From: Curvibacter sp. GWA2_64_110
GTDB lineage: Bacteria > Pseudomonadota > Gammaproteobacteria > Burkholderiales > Burkholderiaceae_C
Assembly: GCA_001797315.1 (NCBI GenBank)
Contig: MGPC01000022.1
Location: 1-59,295 of the forward strand
Direction: 5' to 3'
Length of the DNA: 59,295 nt
Made by a program: the position numbers and the translations under genes. Of this stretch, positions 21,485 to 30,670 are shown piece after piece; positions within the stretch are counted from its first letter, which is position 1; each line of letters starts with the position of its first letter. The notes under the pieces are model-generated. The model ran no database searches, had not been told where the DNA came from, and saw only the letters and a program-made list of their open reading frames with translations.

Positions 21485-21954
21485 AGCGGCACGGCCAGCA
21501 AGGTGTCGATGCGGCTGCTGTCGCACACCACGATGCGGCTTTGCAGACGCAATGTATCGGTGCTCGTGTCGTACACGTCGTGGTAGACACCTGTGCAGTA
21601 CAGGCTGGTCTCGCCGTCATGCATGATGCGCGCCACCATGAAGGGTGTCTCGACGCTGGCCGTCTGCGCCTGGCTGGCTGTGACGAAGGGCTGGCCCACG
21701 AGGTGCCGGTAGCTGTGCCGCTCGTAGATGTTGGCATGGCGCAGGGCAGAGATGCGGTCCTGCAGCATGGCGCGGTTGCTGGCCCAGATCAGGCCGGCGG
21801 CCAGACCGTCGCGGTGGTTGTCGGCCGTGGTCACGGTGTACCGGCATTGCGGCAGGAAGAAGTCCGGCCAGCTTTCCAGCTCGTTGTTGTCGATGCAGCG
21901 GATGTAGGCGGCCTGAAAAGCCGCAATCTTTTCGCGTAGGGAAACGGTATCCAT
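21481..21954 (-). CDS. tphA3: Terephthalate dioxygenase small subunit TphA3
   Basis: A 157-residue ring-hydroxylating dioxygenase beta subunit of the NTF2-like fold. DNHRDGLAAGLIWASNRAML and RISALRHANIYERHSYRH are features I recall from TphA3. It pairs with the large subunit to form the hexameric oxygenase. ATG at 21954 is chosen over the TTG one codon earlier since AGGAG lies about nine bases before it. It is between tphA2 and tphB with a 12-base gap upstream. Confidence 0.85.
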   Translation of the reverse strand: MDTVSLREKIAAFQAAYIRCIDNNELESWPDFFLPQCRYTVTTADNHRDGLAAGLIWASNRAMLQDRISALRHANIYERHSYRHLVGQPFVTASQAQTASVETPFMVARIMHDGETSLYCTGVYHDVYDTSTDTLRLQSRIVVCDSSRIDTLLAVPL

Positions 21955-21966
21955 CAATCTGTGCTC

Positions 21967-23205
21967 CTAGATGTCCATGAGGCGGCGGTAGAGTTTCCAG
22001 AAGCCCCGGACCGAGGCTTCTGTCACGCGTGAGGGGCTGGACGAGGTACTGTCGCCGCCCATTTCGATCACGGCCTGGTCTTCACCGGCCGCGGCGATGC
22101 CGCGCTGCACGAAGCCACCGACCGCGCCGTCCTCCATCGAGACGAAGCCGGCCGGGCCGATCAGGTTGGCCTGCTTGAGGCGCACATTGCGCTGCTCGGG
22201 CGTGTCGTCGGCGTAGCCGAGGTAGGTCCAGTTCAGATCGGTCTTCTCCACACCGCGCGGCAGCACCTGGCGGATGGCCAGGCAGTTCTGGATCTGCTGC
22301 AGCACAAAGCCGGGAAAGACCGAAAGAATCTGCAGCGTGATGCCATCCTCGAATTCCTTGAAGCCCGCCAGCAGTGTCGGGTCGGCCAGTTTGTAGCCTT
22401 CCTGGTCGGAGCGCAGGCCCTGCTCCTGGTACTGCTTGCCGGCTTCGGCCTGCGGTGCGTCCACCATCGAGTAGCTGACGTGATGGCCGCCCGACTCGCT
22501 CACGATCACTGCGCCGCGTTGCGACAGGCGGTTGAGGCGGAAGGTGGTGAAGAACAGGTGCAGCAGGCTGGCGTGGTAGCTGTCCTTGACGTTCTCGAAG
22601 TAGAGTTTCCAGTTGTTGGGTAGCGCCTGCGTGAAGCGGCCGATGACCTCCACCGGTTTGTGCAGCACGCGTTCGATACGTGCGCAGATCTCGGGGCCGA
22701 GGTAGTCCTCGATGCCATCCACCTCGTCGCTGAAGCTGCCGAATACCAGGCCGCAGAAGGTGGCGATGCGCAGCTTGCGCGGCGAATGGTCTTCCTTGCA
22801 GAAGGTGGCCGGCATGCCGCCGGCGCCATTGAGGCCGGCCTCGAAGGCCACGCCCTTGAGCGAGCCCTGCAGGTCGTAGGTCCAGGCGTGGTAGACGCAC
22901 TGGAAGTCCTTGGCCGTGCCGGCCTTTTCCAGACAGATCAGCGCGCCGCGGTGGCTGCAGCGGTTCTCGAAGGCGTAGATCTCGCCATCGGTGTCGCGTG
23001 CCACGACGATGGGAGCCCGCCCGACGAAGGTCGTGCGGTAGCTGCCCGGTTCCGGAAGTTCGGCTTCCAGGCAGAGGTAGTTCCAGGCCGGTCCCTCGTA
23101 GACGCGCTTCTGCTCCTGATCGAGGACGTCCTGGTTTTGGTAAACAGCGTAGGGCACGCGGGTGTGCTGTCCCCGCACCCACTGGATGGGGTGAATCTGG
23201 CTCAT
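21967..23205 (-). CDS. tphA2: Terephthalate 1,2-dioxygenase large subunit TphA2
   Basis: A 412-residue Rieske oxygenase alpha subunit. The Rieske [2Fe-2S] ligands are in CSHRGALIC and CVYHAWTYD. The mononuclear iron site is in [16 protein letters not shown], giving D and two H ligands. [18 protein letters not shown] and [18 protein letters not shown] are stretches that I recall as very similar in Comamonas TphA2. The enzyme adds O2 to terephthalate at C1-C2. RBS is AGGAAATCACC. Substrate is inferred from the family and the operon. Confidence 0.87.
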   Translation of the reverse strand: MSQIHPIQWVRGQHTRVPYAVYQNQDVLDQEQKRVYEGPAWNYLCLEAELPEPGSYRTTFVGRAPIVVARDTDGEIYAFENRCSHRGALICLEKAGTAKDFQCVYHAWTYDLQGSLKGVAFEAGLNGAGGMPATFCKEDHSPRKLRIATFCGLVFGSFSDEVDGIEDYLGPEICARIERVLHKPVEVIGRFTQALPNNWKLYFENVKDSYHASLLHLFFTTFRLNRLSQRGAVIVSESGGHHVSYSMVDAPQAEAGKQYQEQGLRSDQEGYKLADPTLLAGFKEFEDGITLQILSVFPGFVLQQIQNCLAIRQVLPRGVEKTDLNWTYLGYADDTPEQRNVRLKQANLIGPAGFVSMEDGAVGGFVQRGIAAAGEDQAVIEMGGDSTSSSPSRVTEASVRGFWKLYRRLMDI

Positions 23206-23240
23206 GGTGATTTCCTGGTGTTGAGTGGTGAATACGTCGG

Positions 23241-24197
23241 TCAGTCGACCGTGACGCTGGCGTCCTTGATGACCTTGGCCCAGCGAGCGGCTTCGCTGCG
23301 CATGAAGCGGCCCATCTGTTCGGACGTGTTGCCGATGACCTCGGCGCCCTGTTCGGCGAAGCGCTGCTGCACGTCGGGCTGGTTGAGGGCCTCGACCAGT
23401 GCGCTGTTGAGCGATTTCACCGTGGCAGCCGGGGTGCCGGGTGGTGCGACGACGGCGAACCAGGTCACCGCCTGCATGCCGGGCAGGCCGGCTTCGGCGA
23501 ACGACGGCACTTCCTTGATCGTCGGTGCCCGTTTGCTGTCGGCCACAGCGAAGATGCGAATCTTGCCGGCCTTGTGCAGCGGGCCGGAAGCGCCAAGGTT
23601 GTCAAAGAAGACGTCAACCTGGCCGCCGGCGAGGTCCGTCAGCGCCGGTGCCGTGCCCTTGTAGGGAATGTGGGTCATCTGTGTCCCGGTGAGCAGCTGG
23701 AACAGATTGGCCGTCAGGTGTGAGGTCGAGCCGTTGCCCTGCGAGGCATAGGACACCTTGCCCGGATTGGCCTTGAGGTAGGCAATGAACTCTTGCACGT
23801 TCTTCACCGGCAACTGGTTGCTGACGGCCAGCACGTTGGGCACGGCCGCCAGCACGGTCACCGGTACCCACTTGGAAGCGTCGTAGGGCAGTTTGGGATA
23901 CAGGTTCTGGTTGATGGCAATGGGGCCGGGCGGTGCGACTAGCAAGGTGTGGCCGTCCGGCTCGGATTTGGCGACGATATCGGCGCCGATATTGCCGCCG
24001 GCGCCCGGCTTGTTTTCCACGATCACGCCGGCCGGAAAGCGGTGGCGTATTTTTTCGGACAGGATGCGCGGCAGCACGTCGGCCGTGCCACCAGCAGGAA
24101 ATGGAACGATCAAGCGAATCGGCTTGCTCGGGAAGTCGGCAGCTTGCAGGCTGGTCCAGGCGAACGCAGCGCACAGCCAGATGATCAATTGTCTCAA
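23241..24197 (-). CDS. tphC: TphC-like periplasmic tricarboxylate-type receptor
   Basis: A 318-residue Bug/TTT-family solute-binding protein with a signal peptide (hydrophobic [16 protein letters not shown], cleavage after QAA-like). [19 protein letters not shown] and [17 protein letters not shown] are family signatures. As the first gene of the terephthalate operon it matches TphC, which delivers terephthalate to a TctAB-type membrane transporter encoded elsewhere. The start is a TTG behind AGGAGA. The shorter ATG options lie within the signal peptide. Confidence 0.85.
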   Translation of the reverse strand: MRQLIIWLCAAFAWTSLQAADFPSKPIRLIVPFPAGGTADVLPRILSEKIRHRFPAGVIVENKPGAGGNIGADIVAKSEPDGHTLLVAPPGPIAINQNLYPKLPYDASKWVPVTVLAAVPNVLAVSNQLPVKNVQEFIAYLKANPGKVSYASQGNGSTSHLTANLFQLLTGTQMTHIPYKGTAPALTDLAGGQVDVFFDNLGASGPLHKAGKIRIFAVADSKRAPTIKEVPSFAEAGLPGMQAVTWFAVVAPPGTPAATVKSLNSALVEALNQPDVQQRFAEQGAEVIGNTSEQMGRFMRSEAARWAKVIKDASVTVD

Positions 24198-24281
24198 GTA
24201 TCTTCTCCTCGGGTAATGACTGTCCGGATGAACCGGACGGATGGCGAAAAACAGGGAGAAGTGTGTGGCTCCGGCTTCGGT

Positions 24282-24316
24282 TTGACAAAGTCAATTTTGC
24301 GAATAGCGCAAAATTG
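24282..24316. promoter_or_regulatory. Nested palindromes between tphC and tphR
   Basis: Two inverted repeats overlap. TTGAC-AAA-GTCAA lies at 24282-24294. Arms CAATTTTGCG and CGCAAAATTG, perfect over 10 bp with a 5-base spacer AATAG, lie at 24292-24316. The site sits between the divergent tphC and IclR-type genes, about 40 bases before the regulator start, and is the obvious operator for it. Confidence 0.65.
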
Positions 24317-24356
24317 GTGAAATTCTTTTGACCCCCATCAATGCAGAATCCATGCG

Positions 24357-25139
24357 ATGGACACAAATTCTCCGGTTCCACCTGTCAGTGACAAGGACCT
24401 GATCGCCGGCCTGGCCAAAGGCTTGCGGTTGATTGAGGCCTTCGATGACATGCACGCTCGACTGACCTCATCCGAGGCAGCGCGCCGAGTCGGCATCAGC
24501 CCTGCGGCGGCCCGACGTTGCCTGCTGACGCTGTGCCATGGCGGCTACGCCCAGACTGACGGCAAGCGCTTCTGGCTGAACCACGGAATACTGCGGCTGT
24601 CCTATGCCTACGCGGCATCAACCCGTCTACCGCGTCTGCTGCAGCCCACGCTAGACGCCTTGAGCGAACGCACACGCGAGTCGGCATCCGTGGCCGTTCT
24701 GCACGGAACGGAAGTCATGGTCGCCGCGCGATCAACGGCGCGTAAAAGTCTGACCGTCGGGCTGGGCGTGGGATCACGGCTGCCGCTGCACTGCTCTGCC
24801 ACCGGCCGCGTGCTGCTGAGTTCACGGCCTGCGGCTGAATTCGAGACGCTGTTCAAGGCCATGCCCCTCAGCCGGCTGACACCGCACACCATCACGGACC
24901 CCGTGCGGCTGCGCAAGCTGCTCAAGGCCTGTGCCGATAATGGCTATGCCTTGAGTAACGAGGAAATCGAAATCGGCGTTCGCTCCATTGCCGTGCCGCT
25001 CTACAACATGGGCGGATTGGTGGTCGGTGCTTTGAGCTTGTCCAGCCGCGCCGACCGCATGACGGCCAGTGAAATGGTCGAGCAATTGCTGCCGGCCATG
25101 CACCGCAGTCAGAACTGGGTGCGCTCACGGTTGAGCTGA
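24357..25139 (+). CDS. tphR: IclR-family regulator TphR
   Basis: A 260-residue IclR-type regulator with an N-terminal winged helix (LTSSEAARRVGISPAAARRCLLTL) and a C-terminal effector domain (LPLHCSATGRVLLSS, NEEIEIGVRSIAVPLYN). Divergence from tphC-A2-A3-B-A1 is the arrangement known for TphR, which activates the operon with terephthalate. The palindromes before it are the likely binding site. RBS is weak, and a second ATG five bases upstream is out of frame. Confidence 0.85.
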   Translation: MDTNSPVPPVSDKDLIAGLAKGLRLIEAFDDMHARLTSSEAARRVGISPAAARRCLLTLCHGGYAQTDGKRFWLNHGILRLSYAYAASTRLPRLLQPTLDALSERTRESASVAVLHGTEVMVAARSTARKSLTVGLGVGSRLPLHCSATGRVLLSSRPAAEFETLFKAMPLSRLTPHTITDPVRLRKLLKACADNGYALSNEEIEIGVRSIAVPLYNMGGLVVGALSLSSRADRMTASEMVEQLLPAMHRSQNWVRSRLS

Positions 25140-25299
25140 AGGAGTCTGACGGACGGCTTACGTGCCCGCCCTCGGATCAACTACTTGATTCAAACAAGTT
25201 TTCGAATCATATACTGCGCAAAAACAGGGCATTTCCTGCTTTTCTGCGCGCACGCGTTGAGGCAGGATATGCAACTACAAGCATAAGCGAGACAAATTC

Positions 25300-26787
25300 A
25301 TGAGATTCCTCAAGCGTCTGTTCGGTCCCGGCGCCTGGATGATGCGCCGCATGCACTTGTCGGCCAAGCTGTCGGTACTGCTGGTGGTGATGCTGGCCGC
25401 CGCTGCTGCCTTGTACTGGGCGGGGCCGGCCGCCGGCGGCGTGGGGCTGCTGGTCCTGCTCTATTTCATGATTTCCTTCTACGTCAGCTTCATTGCCGAC
25501 CTGCGCCGCGTCATGCGCTTCATGGACCAGACGGCGGCGGGCAATCTGCGCGAACAGATCCAGATCCGCGGGCATGACGAAATCGCCGACATGTCCCAAT
25601 CGATGAAAGCCATGGTCGGCAGCCTGTCGGCCATGGTGGCCAGCATCCGCAGCAATTCGGCGCTGGTGGCCAATGCCGGCCAGAGCCTGGCCGCCGGCAA
25701 CCGCGAGCTGTCGGACCGTACTGAGCAGCAGGCCGCCAACCTGGAACAGACGTCCGCCAGCGTGCAGGAGCTCTCCAGTACCGTGCAGGACAATGCCCAG
25801 ACCACGCAGAAGGCCAACAGCCAGGCGGCGCGCGTGCGCGACGTGGCCGACCGCGGTGCCCAGGCCATGGCCGAGGCAGTGAAGTCGGTGGAGGCGGTGC
25901 AGGGCACGGCCCAGCGCATGAACGAGATCATCGGCGTCATCGACGGCCTGGCCTTCCAGACCAACATCCTGGCGCTCAATGCGGCGGTGGAGGCCGCCCG
26001 CGCTGGCGAGGCCGGGCGCGGTTTTGCCGTGGTGGCCAGCGAGGTGCGCTCGCTGGCACAGCGCTCGGCCGAATCGGCCAAGGAAATCCGTCAGCTCATC
26101 GGTGCTTCCAGCGATCAGGTCACCACCAGCGTGGGGCAGATCCGTACCGCTGGCACGCACATTTCCGACATCGTCTCGGGCATTCGTGGCGTGGCCGACA
26201 ACATGTCGCACATCTCCACCTCCAGTGCCGAGCAAAGCACTTCGCTCACCGAGATCACCCAGGCCGTGCGCCAGCTCGACGAGATCACCCAGCGGAATGC
26301 GCAGATGGTGGAGCGGGCCGTGACGCAGGCGGTCAACCTGGAGAGCCGGGCCTCCACGCTCGCGCAGGCGGTCGCAGCCTTTCGCCTGCAGCAGGGTACG
26401 GCCGATGAGGCGCTGGCGCTGGTGCAGCGTGCCGTCCAGTTCCGCCAGCAGACCGGGCGCGACGGTTTTCTGCGCGGCCTGACCGATCCGCCGCAGGGTT
26501 TCCACGACCGCGACATGTACGTCTTTGCTCTCGACCGCAACGGTGCCTATGTCGCTTTCGGCGGCAACCCGGCCAAGGTTGGCACGCGGGTGCAGGACAT
26601 CCCGGGCATCGACGGCCAGGGCCTGCTCGATGCCATCGTGGCGCAGGCCAGCCATGAACCGGGCTGGGTGGAGTACGACATCACCAACCCGGCTACCGGC
26701 ACGTTGCAGACCAAGATGTCCTACGTGCAGCAGGTGGACGACGTGTTCATCGGCTGCGGCGTCTACAAGAACCTGGTGGCGCACTGA
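25300..26787 (+). CDS. Methyl-accepting chemotaxis protein with C-terminal sensor
   Basis: A 495-residue chemoreceptor. Two closely spaced hydrophobic spans (about residues 20-35 and 46-65) leave almost no periplasmic loop. A HAMP-like segment follows, then the signalling hairpin tip ([36 protein letters not shown]). After the hairpin, from about residue 380, comes an extra domain ([18 protein letters not shown] ... [20 protein letters not shown]) that resembles a single Cache sensor and would be cytoplasmic. A C-terminal sensor in place of a periplasmic one is less common. Its ligand is unknown. Confidence 0.9.
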   Translation: MRFLKRLFGPGAWMMRRMHLSAKLSVLLVVMLAAAAALYWAGPAAGGVGLLVLLYFMISFYVSFIADLRRVMRFMDQTAAGNLREQIQIRGHDEIADMSQSMKAMVGSLSAMVASIRSNSALVANAGQSLAAGNRELSDRTEQQAANLEQTSASVQELSSTVQDNAQTTQKANSQAARVRDVADRGAQAMAEAVKSVEAVQGTAQRMNEIIGVIDGLAFQTNILALNAAVEAARAGEAGRGFAVVASEVRSLAQRSAESAKEIRQLIGASSDQVTTSVGQIRTAGTHISDIVSGIRGVADNMSHISTSSAEQSTSLTEITQAVRQLDEITQRNAQMVERAVTQAVNLESRASTLAQAVAAFRLQQGTADEALALVQRAVQFRQQTGRDGFLRGLTDPPQGFHDRDMYVFALDRNGAYVAFGGNPAKVGTRVQDIPGIDGQGLLDAIVAQASHEPGWVEYDITNPATGTLQTKMSYVQQVDDVFIGCGVYKNLVAH

Positions 26788-26809
26788 AGCGCCGCGGCGT
26801 CGTAGTCGC

Positions 26810-27469
26810 TCAGGTGCCGCCGTCGCGCCGCGCACGGGCACGCGCCAGCGCCGCTTCGATCACGGCGCGTTTCTTGTCCAGCACGGCCGGGTCGGTGTGC
26901 AGCGAATGGGCCTCTAGATCGGCCAGCTTCATCTTCGCTTTTTCTTGAAGCTTTTTATCGTGTTCGGCCTTGTCTCGCTTGCGCCAAATGCTATGAAATT
27001 CATAGCGTTTGCGGGCGGCGGCGGCCTGCGTCGCTGACCAGGCGGCCCAGCCGGTGCGCTCGCCGCTGACGTTTTCCAGACGGATGCAGTCCACCGGGCA
27101 GACCGGAATGCACAGCTCACAGCCGGTGCAGTGCGGCTCGATCACGGTGTGCATCAGCTTGTTGCTGCCCAGGATGGCGTCGGTCGGGCAGGCCTTGATG
27201 CACAGCGTGCAGCCGATGCACCAGTCTTCGTCGATCACCGCCACGGTGAGCGGGCCCTCAAGGCCGAAGTCGGGATTCAGCGGTGCTTCAGGCTGGCCCG
27301 TGAGCCGTGCCAGCCGCGTTATGCCCTCGGCACCGCCGGGCGGGCACTGGTTGATGGGCGCCTCGCCGGCGGCAATGGCCTGCGCGTAGCCGGCGCAGTC
27401 CGGGTAGCCGCAGCGCGTGCACTGGGTCTGGGGCAGGGCATCGAGAATCTGGTCGGCAGTCGCAGGCAT
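26810..27469 (-). CDS. rsxB: RsxB/RnfB-type electron transport ferredoxin
   Basis: A 219-residue iron-sulfur protein. The N-terminal cluster region [22 protein letters not shown]...CPPGG has the RnfB four-cysteine pattern; two bacterial [4Fe-4S] motifs follow, [12 protein letters not shown] and [12 protein letters not shown]. The C-terminus is long and charged. No other rnf/rsx gene is nearby, as is common for the free-standing beta-proteobacterial version. A perfect 17-bp palindrome is embedded in frame at 26990-27006. ATG at 27469 begins the family-like sequence. Confidence 0.88.
   Translation of the reverse strand: MPATADQILDALPQTQCTRCGYPDCAGYAQAIAAGEAPINQCPPGGAEGITRLARLTGQPEAPLNPDFGLEGPLTVAVIDEDWCIGCTLCIKACPTDAILGSNKLMHTVIEPHCTGCELCIPVCPVDCIRLENVSGERTGWAAWSATQAAAARKRYEFHSIWRKRDKAEHDKKLQEKAKMKLADLEAHSLHTDPAVLDKKRAVIEAALARARARRDGGT
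26990..27006. repeat. Perfect 17-bp palindrome inside rsxB
   Basis: GCTATGAAATTCATAGC has two 8-base arms around one central base. It lies within the coding sequence in frame and is the most symmetric of the six copies in the window. Confidence 0.7.
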
Positions 27470-27492
27470 GGGGCCGATTATCCGGCCGATCG

Positions 27493-28836
27493 TCACGCCG
27501 CTTGGGCTGCCGTTTTGCGTGTGGCCGGCTTTTGGGAACTGGCCTTCGGTGCTGCATCTGAGGCCTTGGCCGGCTTGTTGTGTTCCAGGATGAAGGCCTT
27601 CACTGCCGGGTAGACGATCTCGCGCCAACGCCGGCCCGAGAAGATGCCGTAGTGGCCGGCCCCCTTGGCTTCCAGGTGCCGTTGGCGTGCCTTGGGCACC
27701 CCTTTGCAGATGGTGTGCACGGCCTCGGTCTGGCCCGAGCCGGAGATGTCGTCCAGCTCGCCCTCCACCGACAGCAGCGCCGTGGTCTTGATGTCCTGCG
27801 GCTTCACGCGCTCCAGCTGGCCCTGCTCGTTCTTCACGTCCCAGGTGCCCTGCACCAGGCTGAAGTCCTGGAACACGGTCTTGATGGTCTCCAGGTAATA
27901 GTCGGCATCCATGTCGAGCACGGCGTTGTATTCGTCGTAGAACTGGCGGTGCGCCTCGGCGCTGGCATCGTCGCCCTTGATCAGATGCTGGAAGTAGTCG
28001 TAGTGGCTCTTGGCGTGGTGGTCCGGGTTCATGGCCACGAAGCCGGCATGCTGCATGAAACCGGGGTAGACGCGGCGGCCGGCACCGGGGAAGCTGCTCG
28101 GCACGCGGTAGATCACGTTGTGTTCGAACCAGCTGTGGCTCTTGTTCATGGCCAGGTTGTTCACCGCCGTGGGCGACTTGCGCGCGTCGATCGGGCCGCC
28201 CATCATGGTCATGGTCAGCGGCGTCTTTTCGCCGCGGCTGGCCATCAGCGAGACGGCCGCCAGCACCGGCACCGTGGGCTGGCACACGCTCATCACGTGG
28301 CAGTTGCCGTAGGCCTGTTGCAGGTAGCGGATGAACTCCTGCACGTAATTGACGTAGTCGTCGAGGTGGAAGGCGCCTTGCGACAGCGGCACCGTGCGGG
28401 CGTTTTTCCAGTCGGTGATGTAGACCTTGTGGTCCCTGAGCATGGTGCGCACGGTGTCGCGCAGCAGCGTGGCGTAGTGGCCGGACAGCGGCGCCACGAT
28501 CAGCACCACCGGTTGGACCTTGAGCTTGGCCAGCGTGGTCGGGTCGTCCGAGAAACGCTTGAAGCGGCGCAGCTCGCAAAACGGCTTGTCCAGCTCCACC
28601 CGCTCGTGGATGGCCACGTTGACGCCGTCCACGCCCACGGTGCGGATGCCGAATTCCGGCTTTTCGTAGTCCTTGCCGAGCCGGTGCATCAGGTCATAAC
28701 CGGCCGCCACGCGCTGGGCAAAAGGCAACTGGCCCCAGGGCAGCAGCGGGTTGTTGAAGGCCTTGGCCGCGGTTTGCGCCAGATCGGAGAAGGGCTCCAT
28801 CAGAGTGCGCTGGGATTCATAAAGCTGGTAAAGCAT
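27493..28836 (-). CDS. phaZ: Intracellular polyhydroxybutyrate depolymerase
   Basis: A 447-residue PhaZ1-type depolymerase that mobilises stored PHB granules in the cytoplasm. No signal peptide is present. [16 protein letters not shown] at the N-terminus is characteristic. The nucleophile is the cysteine in [13 protein letters not shown]; the aspartate in EGELDDISG and histidine in [16 protein letters not shown] complete the catalytic triad. The C-terminal Lys/Ala-rich tail is common among granule-associated proteins. Confidence 0.94.
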   Translation of the reverse strand: MLYQLYESQRTLMEPFSDLAQTAAKAFNNPLLPWGQLPFAQRVAAGYDLMHRLGKDYEKPEFGIRTVGVDGVNVAIHERVELDKPFCELRRFKRFSDDPTTLAKLKVQPVVLIVAPLSGHYATLLRDTVRTMLRDHKVYITDWKNARTVPLSQGAFHLDDYVNYVQEFIRYLQQAYGNCHVMSVCQPTVPVLAAVSLMASRGEKTPLTMTMMGGPIDARKSPTAVNNLAMNKSHSWFEHNVIYRVPSSFPGAGRRVYPGFMQHAGFVAMNPDHHAKSHYDYFQHLIKGDDASAEAHRQFYDEYNAVLDMDADYYLETIKTVFQDFSLVQGTWDVKNEQGQLERVKPQDIKTTALLSVEGELDDISGSGQTEAVHTICKGVPKARQRHLEAKGAGHYGIFSGRRWREIVYPAVKAFILEHNKPAKASDAAPKASSQKPATRKTAAQAA

Positions 28837-28856
28837 CGCGGGCTCGCTTTTTGAGG

Positions 28857-28872
28857 ATTGCTGCAGTGCAAT
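28857..28872. promoter_or_regulatory. Candidate operator upstream of phaZ
   Basis: ATTGCTGCAGTGCAAT has arms ATTGC and GCAAT around TGCAGT, 20 bases before the phaZ start. PhaR sites in PHB genes are rich in TGC/GCA, so a PhaR role is possible, but I rely only on that resemblance. Confidence 0.3.
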
Positions 28873-28997
28873 ATAACAGTTGCGGCCGAGCTCCGCTTGC
28901 GTAATTACACCGATGTTTAGCCCTCAGAAAAACCCTTAGCCAGCGCGGAACTTCAGGGCCGGAAGCCTGCTCCTTCTGGGGAAGAAAGCGAAAATAC

Positions 28998-29918
28998 ATG
29001 CAACGTCGCACTTTCATGGCCGCCCTCAGCGGCAGCGCCAGCACCTTGATCGGAACCCAGATGACCGCCTTTGCCGGGGCAAGCCGCCTCTCCCAGCTCC
29101 AGAATCTCCAGCCCAGCCCGCGCATGCCGGTGCTGTTTGTCGGCCACGGCAGCCCGATGAACGTGATCGAAGACAACGAATTCCGGCCGCAATGGGAAGC
29201 CTTGGGGGGCGAGTTCGGAAAAAAATGGCCCAAACCGCAGCTCATCCTGTGCATTTCGGCGCACTGGATCACGCGCGGCTGGTGGCTCACCGGCATGGCC
29301 CAGCCCAAAACCATCCATGACTTCGGTGGTTTCCCGCAGGCCCTGTTCGACCAGCAATACCCGGCCCCCGGCGCGCCCGCCGTGGCGCAGGCTTTGGCGG
29401 CCAGCCTGCAGCAGCCTCACACCCACGCCCCGCTGGGGCTGGACGAACACGAGTGGGGTTTCGACCACGGCAGCTGGGCCGTGCTCAAGCCCATGTTTCC
29501 CCAGGCCGACATCCCGGTCATCCAGCTCAGCATGGACTACAGCCGTCCGCCGGCCGAGCACTATGCGCTGGGCCAGCAACTCAAAAGTCTGCGCGAGCGT
29601 GGCGTGCTGATCGTCGGCAGCGGCAACATCGTGCACAACCTGCGCACCATGCAGCGCAGCGCATCGAATGACCAGGCCTACGACTGGGCCATCGCGTTCG
29701 ACCACGCCATTGGCGAACAGATCGCGCAGGGCAAGCTGGATGAGCTGCCCAACTTCCAGCAGCTTGGCCAGGTGGCGCAGCAGGCGCACCCGACCTACGA
29801 CCACTACCTGCCGTTGCTCTACGCTGCCGGTGCGGCGGACGCCAAGGAAGCGTCGCAGTTCTTCAATGCCAAATTCCAGGGCGCATCGATCTCGATGCGC
29901 TCGGTGATCTGGGATTAA
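28998..29918 (+). CDS. ygiD: Class III extradiol dioxygenase, YgiD/DOPA type
   Basis: A 306-residue LigB-superfamily protein. GHGSPMNVIEDN near residue 50, SAHWITRGWW, HEWGFDHGSWAVL and GSGNIVHNLR are the signatures of the 4,5-DOPA-extradiol dioxygenase group; the histidines bind zinc or iron. The N-terminus MQRRTFMAALSGSAS has a twin-arginine-like start and may be exported. It is not a protocatechuate dioxygenase, so it does not complete the terephthalate route. The stop overlaps the convergent neighbour by four bases. Confidence 0.88.
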   Translation: MQRRTFMAALSGSASTLIGTQMTAFAGASRLSQLQNLQPSPRMPVLFVGHGSPMNVIEDNEFRPQWEALGGEFGKKWPKPQLILCISAHWITRGWWLTGMAQPKTIHDFGGFPQALFDQQYPAPGAPAVAQALAASLQQPHTHAPLGLDEHEWGFDHGSWAVLKPMFPQADIPVIQLSMDYSRPPAEHYALGQQLKSLRERGVLIVGSGNIVHNLRTMQRSASNDQAYDWAIAFDHAIGEQIAQGKLDELPNFQQLGQVAQQAHPTYDHYLPLLYAAGAADAKEASQFFNAKFQGASISMRSVIWD

Positions 29919-30652
29919 ATCAACGAGCGCAACAGCAGGCTGCTGCCGGTGAGCAGCAGCACGCTGTGCAGCAGCAACAGGAAGCGCCGGCGGTCCAGCC
30001 GCAGGCTGATGTGGTGGCCGATGTAGAGGCCCAGGCCCACCGCCGGCAGCAGGGTCAGCACCAGCCACAGCAGCTGCGGGTCGAGCAGGCGCCCGGCCAG
30101 CAGGAACAGGGCCACCCGTACCACCGAGCTGAACATCAGCACCGCTGTTTGCGTGGCGCGGATCTGCTGCGGCTCGTCCAGCCGGCGCAGCAGGTAGACC
30201 GAGTAGACCCAGCCACCAGCACCGAACAACGCGCTGAACACGCCGCCGACGCTGCCGTACCACCAGGCCCAGCGCGGCGAGATCGGCGAGGGCGCGGCTT
30301 TGGGACGCAGGCCGTTGAGCGCGTACAGCACCACGAAGGCGCCCAGCAACGGCATCAGCAGCTTGACCGGTAAGGTGAACAGCAGCCAGGCCCCCAGGGC
30401 ACTGCCGGCAAACAGCGCCGGCACCAGCCGGTACAGCTCATGCCGCGCCACGTGCTGGCTCAGGCGCCAGCCGTTGGACCAGGAGGCGATCATGTCCGTC
30501 AGTGCCAGCGTCGGCACCACGGTGGAGACGGGCAGCAGGTGGGCCAGCAGCGGCGCGCTCACCAGCGTGGAGCCGAAGCCTACCAGCCCGAAGACCACAT
30601 AGGCCGCGGTGATGACGGGTTCGGCCACCAGCAGGGTCAGGACATCAGGCAT
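29915..30652 (-). CDS. TSUP-family membrane transporter
   Basis: A 245-residue integral membrane protein with about eight hydrophobic spans. The two halves begin with similar GLVGFGSTLVSAPLL and GVFSALFGAGGWVYSVYLL motifs, as in TauE/SafE-type anion exporters (TSUP). Substrates in the family include sulfite and organosulfonates. None is indicated by the neighbours here. It starts 18 bases before the rhlE stop on the same strand and so may be part of another transcript. Confidence 0.85.
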   Translation of the reverse strand: MPDVLTLLVAEPVITAAYVVFGLVGFGSTLVSAPLLAHLLPVSTVVPTLALTDMIASWSNGWRLSQHVARHELYRLVPALFAGSALGAWLLFTLPVKLLMPLLGAFVVLYALNGLRPKAAPSPISPRWAWWYGSVGGVFSALFGAGGWVYSVYLLRRLDEPQQIRATQTAVLMFSSVVRVALFLLAGRLLDPQLLWLVLTLLPAVGLGLYIGHHISLRLDRRRFLLLLHSVLLLTGSSLLLRSLI

Positions 30653-30670
30653 GTGAGAGGTGACCAGTGC

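Noticed and set aside
25215-25250. Inverted GCGCA/TGCGC stretch after tphR as a terminator
   Set aside because: The stem has several mismatches and no T-run on either strand, so support is too weak.
28998-29918. Protocatechuate 4,5-dioxygenase completing terephthalate breakdown
   Set aside because: The motifs fit the YgiD/DOPA type, it is a single polypeptide without a LigA partner, and it lies away from the operon.
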